Positions 52,192 to 60,568 of a stretch of 64,000 bases of DNA are shown one piece after another. How positions within the stretch are numbered: the first letter of the stretch is position 1; every line of letters starts with the position of its first letter. Where the stretch lies: the NCBI GenBank assembly GCA_038322995.1, contig JBBQGM010000004.1, forward strand, positions 1 to 64,000. Direction: 5' to 3'. The position numbers and the translations under genes were made by a program. The DNA is from QHXQ01 sp038322995. Lineage in GTDB: Bacteria; Acidobacteriota; Blastocatellia; Pyrinomonadales; Pyrinomonadaceae. The notes below the pieces were generated by a model, which saw only the letters and a program-made list of their open reading frames with translations, had not been told where the DNA came from and searched no databases.

Positions 52192-52344
52192 GAAAAGAAC
52201 TTACCGACGGCAAGAGGCCATAGTTGGTAAACATGAGAAAGCCGTAGCCCTGAAAGTACACGCACAAGCCCGAACCAAAACCGAATCAATTTATGGTTCG
52301 GGCCGCCTATCGTGTGCTTTCGTGGCTCATGCCCTTGTTGCGCG

Positions 52345-52581
52345 TTAGCTATATTCGCCCGCGCGTGCGCCCGTGCCATCGCCTGTATATTGGTCGGCCG
52401 GGCCGGACTCGGCCGCGTTTGCCGCCGGCTTGCCGTCAGCTTGCGGTGAGGGACTTGTGCCGTGCGGGTCGGGCGTTGCGCCCGCTTGGCCGTCGGCTTG
52501 ATCCTGACTAGCGCCGGTCGTGGGGTTATCCTGCTCACGCGGTTGTGTGTTCGCGCGGTCGCGGCTGAGTTGTTCGTCCAT
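52345..52581 (-). CDS. Small disordered Gln/Asp/Pro/Gly-rich protein
   Basis: A 78-residue protein with no hydrophobic core, composed mostly of Gln, Asp, Pro, Gly, Ala and Thr (starts MDEQLSRDRANTQPREQ). GGAGGG lies about 12 bases before the ATG. It follows pdhC on the same strand by 29 bp. No family is recognised. It could be a stress or linker protein, or not expressed. Confidence 0.45.
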   Translation of the reverse strand: MDEQLSRDRANTQPREQDNPTTGASQDQADGQAGATPDPHGTSPSPQADGKPAANAAESGPADQYTGDGTGARAGEYS

Positions 52582-52610
52582 CGTGTTTGTTCTCCCTCCG
52601 AGGTTCGTCG

Positions 52611-54068
52611 TTACAGCAATAACAGTAGTGGGTTCTCCAACAGTTGTTTCAAGGTTTGCAAAAACTTCGCGCCGGTCGCGCCGTCAATCACGCGATGATC
52701 GCAAGACATCGTGACGCGCATCAACTGGCGCACGACAATCTCTTCGCCGCGCACGACCGGCTTTGGCCCCATCGCACCGACAGCCAGGATCGCGCCTTCG
52801 GGCGGATTGATCACAGCCGTGAACTCGTCGATCCCGAACATGCCGAGGTTGCTGATCGAGAAGGTTGCGCCGGTGTACTCGGCGGGTTGCAACTTGCGGT
52901 TGCGGGCGCGCTCGGCCAGGTGTCGCACTTCGCGGCTGATCTGGCCGATGGTTTTACTCTCCGCCGCGCGCACGACCGGCGTGATTAGGCCATCCTCGAT
53001 GGCGACCGCGACACCGATGTCGGCCCGCTCGTAATGACGCACAAACTTTTCTTGAAACGACGCGTTCACCTGCGGATGACGAATGAGCGCAACGGCGGCC
53101 ACCTTGATGATGAAGTCGTTGATGCTAACCTTATTCTCTTTGTCCTGCTCGTTGAACTGTCGCCGCAAATCAGCGACGCCGTCCATCTCAATCTCAGTCG
53201 TTAAAAAGAAATGCGGCACGGGGCCGATGGAAGATGATAAGCGGCGCGCAATCGTCGCGCGCATCGTTGAGACCGGCGCATCACGAAACGACGACGCGCC
53301 TTCAACCGTCGCCTGTTGAAAGACCGGCGCGGGTTGTGGTGTGCGCGCTTCATCGGCCGGCGGTTGCGTTTGCCCTTGGGCCTGCGCCGATTGTGGCCCG
53401 CCTGCTTTTATCGCTTCTTCTATATCGCGCTTGACGATGCGCCCGCCGGGGCCGCTGCCCGCGAGCGACTGCAAGTTGAGGCCCGCTTCCGCCGCCATCC
53501 GCGCCGCCAGTGGCGAGACGATCATGCGCCCCCCGGCGCGTTGGCCGTTGCTATCTTCAGCGCGCTTCGCGGGTTGCGGCGCAGGTTGGGTGTTGTCAGT
53601 TGCTACGGCTTGAATTTGCGGCGCACTTGCGGTCGGCGCGCCGCCTACAGCGCCTTTGAGCGGTTGCCCTGCGATGGTGGCCTGCGTGCGTGCGCCATCA
53701 GGCACGACCTGTGCTAATTCTTGCTGTGCGCCGTCCTGCCCGCCTTCGACTTCTGCTTCAATGCTTTGCTTGTTCTGCGCCGCCGCCGCGCCTGACTCGG
53801 CTTGCGCCGTCAGCGCGGAGATGTCCTCGTCCGCCTCGCCGATGATCGCGATGATCTGACCGAGCGGCACGGTCGCGCCCGCTTGTACAAGAATCTTGCG
53901 CAACACGCCGGTGGTGAGCGCCTGCGCTTCCATCGTCGCCTTGTCGGTGTCGATCTCGGCGAGCGGTTCGCCCACGCTCACCTTGTCGCCCTCATTCTTC
54001 AGCCAACGAGTTAGTTGGCCCTCTTCCATCGTGGGCGAGAGTTTCGGCATCACCACCTGCGTTGCCAT
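52611..54068 (-). CDS. pdhC: Dihydrolipoamide acetyltransferase (PDH E2)
   Basis: A 485-residue E2. The lipoyl domain (1-80) has the lysine motif DTDKA (about 43). A long Ala/Gln/Pro linker (about 80-180) leads to the peripheral-subunit-binding domain (SPLAARMAAEAGLNL, about 185-220), a second linker (about 225-260), and the catalytic domain (about 270-485) with CDHRVIDGA. It transfers acetyl groups to CoA. It follows pdhB after 15 bp. Confidence 0.93.
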   Translation of the reverse strand: MATQVVMPKLSPTMEEGQLTRWLKNEGDKVSVGEPLAEIDTDKATMEAQALTTGVLRKILVQAGATVPLGQIIAIIGEADEDISALTAQAESGAAAAQNKQSIEAEVEGGQDGAQQELAQVVPDGARTQATIAGQPLKGAVGGAPTASAPQIQAVATDNTQPAPQPAKRAEDSNGQRAGGRMIVSPLAARMAAEAGLNLQSLAGSGPGGRIVKRDIEEAIKAGGPQSAQAQGQTQPPADEARTPQPAPVFQQATVEGASSFRDAPVSTMRATIARRLSSSIGPVPHFFLTTEIEMDGVADLRRQFNEQDKENKVSINDFIIKVAAVALIRHPQVNASFQEKFVRHYERADIGVAVAIEDGLITPVVRAAESKTIGQISREVRHLAERARNRKLQPAEYTGATFSISNLGMFGIDEFTAVINPPEGAILAVGAMGPKPVVRGEEIVVRQLMRVTMSCDHRVIDGATGAKFLQTLKQLLENPLLLLL

Positions 54069-54083
54069 ACGGATTTGTCCTCT

Positions 54084-55064
54084 TTACAAGTACGCGACTT
54101 CGCGCACAGCCGCAATGATGCGCTCGACATCGGGCAGCGCGAGTTTTTCCAGGTTCTTGGCGTAGGGCATTGGCGTGTCCACACCGGAGACGCGCTTGAC
54201 GGGCGCATCCAGATAATCAAATGCCCGCTCCATGATCTGCGCGCTCAATTCCGCCCCGACGCCGCAAAAGGCGTGCGACTCTTCGGCGATGACGACCCGG
54301 TTGGTCTTTTGCACCGACTTGATGATCGTCTTGATGTCGAGCGGCCGAATCGTGCGTGGGTCTATAACTTCGACCGAGACGCCCTGTTTCTCAAGTTCTT
54401 CGGCCGCCTTCAAAGCCAGTGGCACCGTCATCGAACGCGCGACAATGGTCGCGTCCGTCCCTGCGCGTTTCACGTCGGCGACGCCGAGCGGCACGATGAA
54501 GTCAGGGTCATCTGGCACCTCACCCTTCATGCCGTACATGCGCTCCTGTTCGAGAAAGATCACCGGATCGTCGTCGCGGATCGCGCTTTTCAACAGGCCC
54601 TTCGCATCGGCCGCCGTCGAAGGCATGACGACTTTTAAGCCGGGGAAGTGGGCGTACCAAGATTCCAACGCCTGCGAGTGTTGCGATGAGACTTGATAGG
54701 CCGAGCCGTTCGGGCCGCGAAAGACAATCGGGATTTTGAATTGTCCGCCCGACATGTAGCGCATCTTCGCGGCGGAGTTGATGATTTGATCGGTGGCGAG
54801 GAGCGAGAAGTTAAACGTCATAAACTCGATCACCGGGCGCAAGCCCGCCATGGCCGCGCCCACGCCGAGACCCGCGAAGCCCAACTCCGTAATCGGCGAA
54901 TCGATCACGCGCTTATCGCCAAACTCATCGAGCAAGCCCTTCGAGACCTTGTACGCGCCCTGATAAGCGCCCACCTCTTCACCCATCAAAAAAACGTTCT
55001 CGTCGCGCCCGAGTTCTTCACGCAACGCCTGATTGAGTGCTTCTCTGATTGTGATGACCGCCAT
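54084..55064 (-). CDS. pdhB: Pyruvate dehydrogenase E1 component, beta subunit
   Basis: A 326-residue E1 beta with the conserved MGEEVGAYQGAYK, DSPITELGFAG and the C-terminal domain VIDPRTIRPLD. It pairs with pdhA to decarboxylate pyruvate. It lies downstream of pdhA and upstream of pdhC, the standard order. Confidence 0.93.
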   Translation of the reverse strand: MAVITIREALNQALREELGRDENVFLMGEEVGAYQGAYKVSKGLLDEFGDKRVIDSPITELGFAGLGVGAAMAGLRPVIEFMTFNFSLLATDQIINSAAKMRYMSGGQFKIPIVFRGPNGSAYQVSSQHSQALESWYAHFPGLKVVMPSTAADAKGLLKSAIRDDDPVIFLEQERMYGMKGEVPDDPDFIVPLGVADVKRAGTDATIVARSMTVPLALKAAEELEKQGVSVEVIDPRTIRPLDIKTIIKSVQKTNRVVIAEESHAFCGVGAELSAQIMERAFDYLDAPVKRVSGVDTPMPYAKNLEKLALPDVERIIAAVREVAYL

Positions 55065-55079
55065 GAAATCTCCAATAGC

Positions 55080-55141
55080 CGTGAATCGTGATTAGCAGAA
55101 AGCCGGCTTAACGAATCCCGATTTACGTCTCACGATCTACG
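55080..55141. repeat. Inverted word repeat between pdhA and pdhB
   Basis: CGTGAATCGTGA at 55080-55091 pairs with 55130-55141 at 10 of 12 positions. The right arm runs into the last codons of pdhA, so the final residues of that protein (VDRET) are encoded by the repeat. A near copy of the left arm (GCCGTGAATCGTGA) occurs at about 62281. Confidence 0.5.
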
Positions 55142-56268
55142 TTGATAGGGTGCGCGTAAACGTGTGTGTACAACTCTTCTGGCGCAGGTTCGGGGCTGGC
55201 GTCAGCGAACTTGACCGCCTGTTCGATCTCGGCGTTGACGCGCGCCGCCAGCTCTTTGTGGGCTGCGTCGTCGAGGATGTGCTGTTGCTTGAGGCTATCG
55301 GCGAAAACCTTGATCGGATCGCGCTCCTGATATTTCTCAATTTCAGCGCGCGTCCGATAGTTGCCGGGGTCGGACATCGAATGGCCCATGAAGCGATAGG
55401 TGCGCACCTCAAGCAGGGTGGGCTGCGATTCGTTCCGGGCGCGGTCGACGGCGCGTTTCGTCGCCGCATACATGGCCAGTACATCCATGCCGTCCACGAA
55501 CTCCGCAGCCATGCCATAGGCGCAAGCTTTCTCTGATACATCGCTGAGCGACATCGCGCGCTTGAGGGCCGTGCCCATGCCGTATTGATTATTTTCGCAG
55601 ATGTAAATGCAAGGCAATTGCCAGAGTTGGGCCATGTTCAGCGACTCGTGGAACGCGCCCTGATTGACCGCCGCCTCGCCGAAATAGACGACCGAGACCT
55701 GCTTCGTGTTTTTATACTTCACGGCGAAGGCGACGCCAGTGGCGAGCGGAATCTGCGCGCCGACGATGGCGTGCCCGCCAAGAAAATAATTGTCGCGATC
55801 AAACATGTGCATCGAGCCGCCTTTGCCGGACGAGCAGCCGCTGGCTTTGCCAAACAACTCGGCCATGACCTCGTCAGCCGGTGTGCCGCGCGCCAGTGCG
55901 TGCCCGTGATCGCGGTAGCTGGTCATGACATAATCGTCGGCGTTGAGGGCAGCGATGGAGCCAACGGCGACCGCTTCCTGGCCGATGTAGAGATGGCAAA
56001 AGCCGCCGATCTTGCCGAGCGTGTATGCTTCAGCCGCCTTCTCCTCGAAGTGGCGGATGTGCATCATCTGATAGAGCATAGCCAGCAGCGTCGCAGGCTC
56101 CAACGTCTCGATGGCCGTGCGTTGATGCTGTTGACGTTCCTGATGCTCCTCACGCAAATCGTCCGGGTTGAGCGTCTCCGGGGCTGCGGGTTCGGCGGCA
56201 ACACCCGCACCGGCCGTCTCCGCGCCCGACTCACGCGGCTGCAAAGATTTTACTTTGAGTTTACTCAT
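55123..56268 (-). CDS. pdhA: Pyruvate dehydrogenase E1 component, alpha subunit
   Basis: A 381-residue thiamine-diphosphate enzyme subunit with an N-terminal extension of about 50 Ala/Glu/Gln-rich residues. Core motifs are HLYIGQEAVAVG, SYRDHGHALARG, GKGGSMHMF and the regulatory-loop region YRFMGHSMSDPGNYR. The thiamine motif reads GEAAVNQGAFHES with NN at the end, where the usual Gly-Asp-Gly is replaced by Gly-Glu-Ala. The partner pdhB and E2 pdhC follow; E3 is not in the window. Acetoin or branched-chain substrates are less likely alternatives. Confidence 0.9.
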   Translation of the reverse strand: MSKLKVKSLQPRESGAETAGAGVAAEPAAPETLNPDDLREEHQERQQHQRTAIETLEPATLLAMLYQMMHIRHFEEKAAEAYTLGKIGGFCHLYIGQEAVAVGSIAALNADDYVMTSYRDHGHALARGTPADEVMAELFGKASGCSSGKGGSMHMFDRDNYFLGGHAIVGAQIPLATGVAFAVKYKNTKQVSVVYFGEAAVNQGAFHESLNMAQLWQLPCIYICENNQYGMGTALKRAMSLSDVSEKACAYGMAAEFVDGMDVLAMYAATKRAVDRARNESQPTLLEVRTYRFMGHSMSDPGNYRTRAEIEKYQERDPIKVFADSLKQQHILDDAAHKELAARVNAEIEQAVKFADASPEPAPEELYTHVYAHPINVDRET

Positions 56269-56953
56269 CGCAATCCATTCTCTGGCGCATCACAAGCGCG
56301 TCGTGACACGTTGGCACTTGCCTAGCGCCGACGCGGCAATCAAGCTTAATGAAACAGGTGATTACAACGCAAATTATACGCGAGATATCAGCCCCCGCGC
56401 AAAAGAGCAGCATTGCAGCAACAAATTTGGCGTACTGCGCCGCGCTTCACAGTACGCCGCCTGAGTGTGTGGCAACCGCATAACTATATGGATAAATCTG
56501 GGCGCGTAGGGTGCAAGTCACGAGCATGTTAGCCGTTCTGTCATAGCCGTTGCAGCATTCGTTGCCACGTCGGCTTAATGTCTGTGCTTGTCTTAGCGAG
56601 AGGGCCACAGAATTTCCCGCGAGGCCTAGTTAGCGACAGCGACATTTGCTGAAAAAAGTATATTTCCGCAAAGTCAAATGATACACTGCGCCCGCTGTCT
56701 TAATCACGCATGTTCGCTCTACCGCGCAGCTATTGTAGCCTCTGCTGGAAGTATATGGGGCTACCGGTTGTCGCGCTGAACTGTGAACATAAAGCATTGT
56801 ATGCCGGTCAAACGTAGACGCGTTTGTGTCCTGCTACGCCGGCAAATCGATCTTGAATGTGAACCGGCGCGAGCCGGTCAATAGTGCGCCCCGCTGACCC
56901 GGCGCGCGGCTCTAAATTAACCAAGACCCTGCGGGGCATCAGGAGGATATGCG
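56269..56953. other. 685-bp intergenic region upstream of pdhA
   Basis: It is divergent between pdhA and the Asn/Thr-rich lipoprotein. A candidate pdh promoter lies at 56373-56402. The rest has AT-rich patches (about 56650-56690) but no gene or hairpin that I can support. The lipoprotein ribosome-binding site AGGAGG lies at about 56940-56946. Confidence 0.5.
56373..56402 (-). promoter_or_regulatory. Candidate promoter of pdhA-pdhB-pdhC
   Basis: On the minus strand, TTGCGC (56402-56397) and a consensus TATAAT (56378-56373) are separated by 18 bases. It lies about 105 bases before the pdhA start codon. The -10 is perfect and the -35 partial. Confidence 0.45.
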
Positions 56954-57319
56954 ATGCGACGAGCTTTAGCTCTACTGACGGTGCTGGCGCTGACCAGCAT
57001 TTGGATTGGCTGCACCACTGCCGACAATACCAACGCAACCAACACTAATACAACCACAACGACCGGTACGTCCACGACGACCTCGACAACCACAACGGTT
57101 CCGCCGGCAAACACCAATACTGGCACCACCACAACCACGACGAACTCGAACATGAACGCGAATGCGACTGGGAACTCGAATGCAAACATGAATGCCAGCA
57201 ACGCCAACCACAACATGAATGCGAACAACGCGAACCACAACATGAACTCGAATTCCAATGCGAACCACAACGCCAATAGCAACATGGCGCACAACACGAA
57301 TAATCACAACACGCCGTAA
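56954..57319 (+). CDS. Asn/Thr/His-rich low-complexity lipoprotein
   Basis: A 121-residue protein. It has a lipoprotein signal with lipobox SIWIGC (Cys about 20), then a Thr-rich tract (about 30-65) and an Asn/Met/Ala/His-rich tract with near-repeats of NANHNMN (about 66-121). It has no globular domain. AGGAGG lies 8 bases before the ATG and a terminator follows, so it is a complete transcription unit. It may be a surface or metal-binding spacer protein; the histidines could bind metal. Prion-like composition is notable. Confidence 0.75.
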   Translation: MRRALALLTVLALTSIWIGCTTADNTNATNTNTTTTTGTSTTTSTTTTVPPANTNTGTTTTTTNSNMNANATGNSNANMNASNANHNMNANNANHNMNSNSNANHNANSNMAHNTNNHNTP

Positions 57320-57344
57320 GTGTTGGCCGACAGATGTGACAGGG

Positions 57345-57382
57345 AAGGCGCGCCGACATATTCAGGCGCGCCTTTCGGGTTT
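57345..57382 (+). terminator. Terminator after the lipoprotein gene
   Basis: A perfect 10-bp stem AAGGCGCGCC (57345-57354) with 57365-57374 and a 10-base loop, followed by TCGGGTTT. The U-tract is weak but the stem is very stable. Confidence 0.75.
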
Positions 57383-57399
57383 AATGCAAGGCCATAGTT

Positions 57400-58281
57400 G
57401 TGCGGATTGTGACTATGAACGAGCGACCTGAATATCTCTTCATTGAGGACGTGCAGGCGGCGGAAAATGCTTTAGCGCGGATTGCGCACGAGGATGTGGT
57501 TGGGCTGGACACGGAAACTTTCTGGAACCGGGCCACAAAGCGGAATCAAGTGGCGCTCGTGCAACTCGCACCCCCTATCGGGGCCGTGTTGGTACTGGAC
57601 GTACTGGCGACGGGCGTTGACGTTGTGCGTTCGCTTATCGAATCCCCAACCGTGCAAATGACGGCGCACAACGCCCGGTTTGACGAGTTGGTTTTGCTTG
57701 GCGCAGGGCTGCAACCGGCCGCGCTCGTGGACACCTTACGCCTCGCGAGGCAGACGCTAGCGCTACCGTCATATAGTTTGGCCGCCGTCGGCGCGCACCT
57801 CTTCGGCTCCGCGCTCGATAAAAGCCTCCAACAATCAAACTGGGGGCGCAGACCATTGACTCAGGCGCAACGCCAATACGCCGCGGCCGACGCGAGCATG
57901 ACCTTGCGCGTCTTCGACGCGTTGAAGCAAAGGCTTGAAGCTGAGGGGCGTTGGGCAGCACAATTGCACGCCGCCACGTTGACGTGTGCGCCGCCGCGTC
58001 AGTCGCGGCCCCGTGGGCAGTCGCGCCCGAAAACACCGCCACCTGAGTTAACGGCGGATGAGCGCCTGGCGGTGACGCGCCTGAAGAAATGGCGACTGGA
58101 ACGCGCCTTTGCGCAGCGCGTGCCCGCTTACATGATCTGTGCCGACCGCACGCTGGCCGAACTCGCCCACACGCGCCCCGCGACGCTCGTCGAATTAAAA
58201 TCAATTTACGGCTTGGGCGAGAGCAAAATCACTATCTACGGTGCAGACCTGCTCATGGCCATCCGCGCCGCTTTCAGTTGA
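57400..58281 (+). CDS. RNase D-like 3'-5' exonuclease with HRDC domain
   Basis: A 293-residue DEDD exonuclease. Exo I is GLDTETFW (about 35), Exo II AHNARFDEL (about 88) and Exo III the YAAADASMTL segment, together giving the four acidic metal ligands with the Tyr of the DEDDy class. The C-terminal 80 residues (about 215-290) form an HRDC nucleic-acid-binding domain. It probably trims RNA 3' ends. It is shorter than E. coli RNase D (375), with one HRDC domain. The start is GTG 57400 or ATG 57415. Confidence 0.85.
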   Translation: MRIVTMNERPEYLFIEDVQAAENALARIAHEDVVGLDTETFWNRATKRNQVALVQLAPPIGAVLVLDVLATGVDVVRSLIESPTVQMTAHNARFDELVLLGAGLQPAALVDTLRLARQTLALPSYSLAAVGAHLFGSALDKSLQQSNWGRRPLTQAQRQYAAADASMTLRVFDALKQRLEAEGRWAAQLHAATLTCAPPRQSRPRGQSRPKTPPPELTADERLAVTRLKKWRLERAFAQRVPAYMICADRTLAELAHTRPATLVELKSIYGLGESKITIYGADLLMAIRAAFS

Positions 58282-58305
58282 GCGCCGCACAGCCTGGCAA
58301 ATTTC

Positions 58306-60393
58306 TTAATTGCCGCTGGCGTGGGCTGGTGTCGCGTCAAGTTGGGTGGCAAGCTCCGCCGGTGTAATCACAGGTTGCAGGCACGTGTAATGTTCGCAGA
58401 CGTAGGCCGTAGGTTGTCCACTGAGCGCAGTCCGTTCGCGCAATAACGGGACGAGCGCGCTTGCCCGTTCGTCCGGTTGATCGATCTGCGCGACGATCTT
58501 ATTAGGCAGGTAGCGTCGCCAAACTTCGCGGGTCAGCACGCGAAGTTCCTTCGCGTCGGGGCTGCCGATGAGGGCGATCTCTCTGGGCGTCGAGAGATGG
58601 AAATCGATTGCGCCGAGCAGGCAGCCGAAAGCTGATGGGTAGCGCGTCAACGTGTCGCTCACAAGGCGGAAGATGGTCACAGCCTGGCGTTGATATTCGA
58701 CCTGCCCGGTTAGCGCAGCCAGACGGAGCAAGACATCGGCGGCGACCGAATTGCCCGACGGCGTTGCGTTGTCGAGATAATCCTTCTGGCGCACGATCAA
58801 CTGCTCCCCGCTTTGCGCCGTGTAAAAGAAACCACCTTCGGCCTCGTCCCAAAATTCCGCGCGCATTTGTTCCGCCAGCGTGAGCGCGGCTTCGAGCCAG
58901 CGCAGCGTGCCCGTCGCTTCGTAGAGGGCCACAAGGCCCTGCGCGACGCAGGCGTAATCGTCGAGGAAGCCTTGTTGCTTGGCCTTTCCATCTTTCCAGC
59001 CGTGTAAGAGCGCCTCGCCGCGGCGCAACTCTGCAAGTAGAAAATTTGCGTTGCCTTCGGCGATCTGACGATAGTCCGCGCGTTCAAGCACGACGGCGGC
59101 TTCCGCAAAGCTCGTCAACATCAATCCGTTCCACGCCGTCAAGACTTTCTCGTCGCGGCCCGGCTTCACACGTTGCTCGCGTGCCTCAAACAGCAGCCGG
59201 CGACCACGCTCTACAACTGCCGTTAGTTCAGCGACCGGCACATTCAATTCGCGGGCTACGACATCGGCCGGGCGCGGCACGTTAAGAATGTTTTCGCCCT
59301 CAAAGTTGCCCGCAGCCGAGGCATCGTAGTAAGCGGAGATTAGCGCGCCGTCTGCCTCGCCAAGCAACTCGTTGATCTCCGCGCGCGACCAGACGAAGAA
59401 CTTACCTTCGACGCCTTCCGAGTCCGCATCCTGCGTGGAATAAAATCCACCACGCGCGTCCGTCATCTCGCGCACGACGTAGTCGAGCGTCTCTTCAGTG
59501 ATGCGGCGGAAAAACTCATCGCCCGTCACTTGATAGACGTGCAGATAGAGGCGCGCGAGTTGCGCGTTGTCATAAAGCATCTTCTCGAAGTGGGGCACGA
59601 GCCAATGCGCGTCGGTCGAGTAACGATGAAAGCCGCCGCCAAGTTGGTCGTAGAGACCGCCTTCGGCCATGCGCCGGCACGTGTGCGTGACTATTTCTAG
59701 GGCGGCAGCGTCGCCGGTGCGGTGAAACGTGCGTAACAGAAATTCGAGGTTCATCGCGGCGGGGAACTTGGGCGCGCCGCCGAAACCGCCGAGGCGACTA
59801 TCATACGAGCGTGCCAACGCGCGTTGGGTTGTGTCGAGCATTGCGTGCGTGAGCGCGCCGCCGCCTTCACTTGTCACGTTCATACGGCGCAACTCAGCCA
59901 GAATACTGTTGGCGGTTTGCGCGATACCTTCCGGGTCTTGCGTGAATGCGTCGGCGATGGCCAATAGCAAACGCGGGAAGCCGGGCAAATTGTGGCGATC
60001 AACGGGTGGGAAATATGTGCCGCCGTAAAAGGGCACAAGCTCTGGTGTAAGAAAGACGGTCATTGGCCAGCCGCCGTGGCCGGTCATCAATTGCACTGCG
60101 TTCATATAGACTTGATCAAGATCGGGGCGCTCCTCGCGATCAACTTTGATATTGACGAAACGCTCGTTCATCAAGCGCGCGATTTCTTCGTTCTCGAATG
60201 ACTCATGCTCCATCACGTGACACCAGTGACAGGCTGAGTAGCCGATGCTGAGCAGAATCGGTTTGTGTTCCGTGCGGGCTACGGTTAGTGCATCCGCGCC
60301 CCACGGATACCAGTCCACTGGATTATGCGCGTGCTGCAAGAGGTAGGGGCTGGACTCTTGGGCCAGCCGGTTGGTGTGCTTATGTTCGGCCAT
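58306..60393 (-). CDS. Thioredoxin-domain DUF255 protein (YyaL-like)
   Basis: A 695-residue protein. The N-terminal thioredoxin-like domain (about 1-170) has NRLAQESSPYLLQHA, the redox motif CHWCHVM (about 50) and GGTYFPP. The rest is an (alpha/alpha)6-barrel like N-acylglucosamine epimerase/glycoside enzymes (GGFHRYSTD, FEKMLYDNAQLA, DADSEG, TAWNGLM). This is the conserved DUF255/YyaL family, with no firmly established reaction. AAGGA lies 9 bases before the ATG at 60393. Confidence 0.88.
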   Translation of the reverse strand: MAEHKHTNRLAQESSPYLLQHAHNPVDWYPWGADALTVARTEHKPILLSIGYSACHWCHVMEHESFENEEIARLMNERFVNIKVDREERPDLDQVYMNAVQLMTGHGGWPMTVFLTPELVPFYGGTYFPPVDRHNLPGFPRLLLAIADAFTQDPEGIAQTANSILAELRRMNVTSEGGGALTHAMLDTTQRALARSYDSRLGGFGGAPKFPAAMNLEFLLRTFHRTGDAAALEIVTHTCRRMAEGGLYDQLGGGFHRYSTDAHWLVPHFEKMLYDNAQLARLYLHVYQVTGDEFFRRITEETLDYVVREMTDARGGFYSTQDADSEGVEGKFFVWSRAEINELLGEADGALISAYYDASAAGNFEGENILNVPRPADVVARELNVPVAELTAVVERGRRLLFEAREQRVKPGRDEKVLTAWNGLMLTSFAEAAVVLERADYRQIAEGNANFLLAELRRGEALLHGWKDGKAKQQGFLDDYACVAQGLVALYEATGTLRWLEAALTLAEQMRAEFWDEAEGGFFYTAQSGEQLIVRQKDYLDNATPSGNSVAADVLLRLAALTGQVEYQRQAVTIFRLVSDTLTRYPSAFGCLLGAIDFHLSTPREIALIGSPDAKELRVLTREVWRRYLPNKIVAQIDQPDERASALVPLLRERTALSGQPTAYVCEHYTCLQPVITPAELATQLDATPAHASGN

Positions 60394-60568
60394 CAATCTT
60401 GTCCTTCGCGTTTGAATGCTGCTTGCCATTCTAACGCCCGGCAGCGTTTTTTAAGAGTCGGCACGTTCTGTTATACTTGCGGCACTGAATGGTGATTCAT
60501 TTTTTTCATGGCTGAGGCTAATAATCGCGGCGACGTGTGGCCCGTGGTTGTTTGATCGGAGCGATTGA

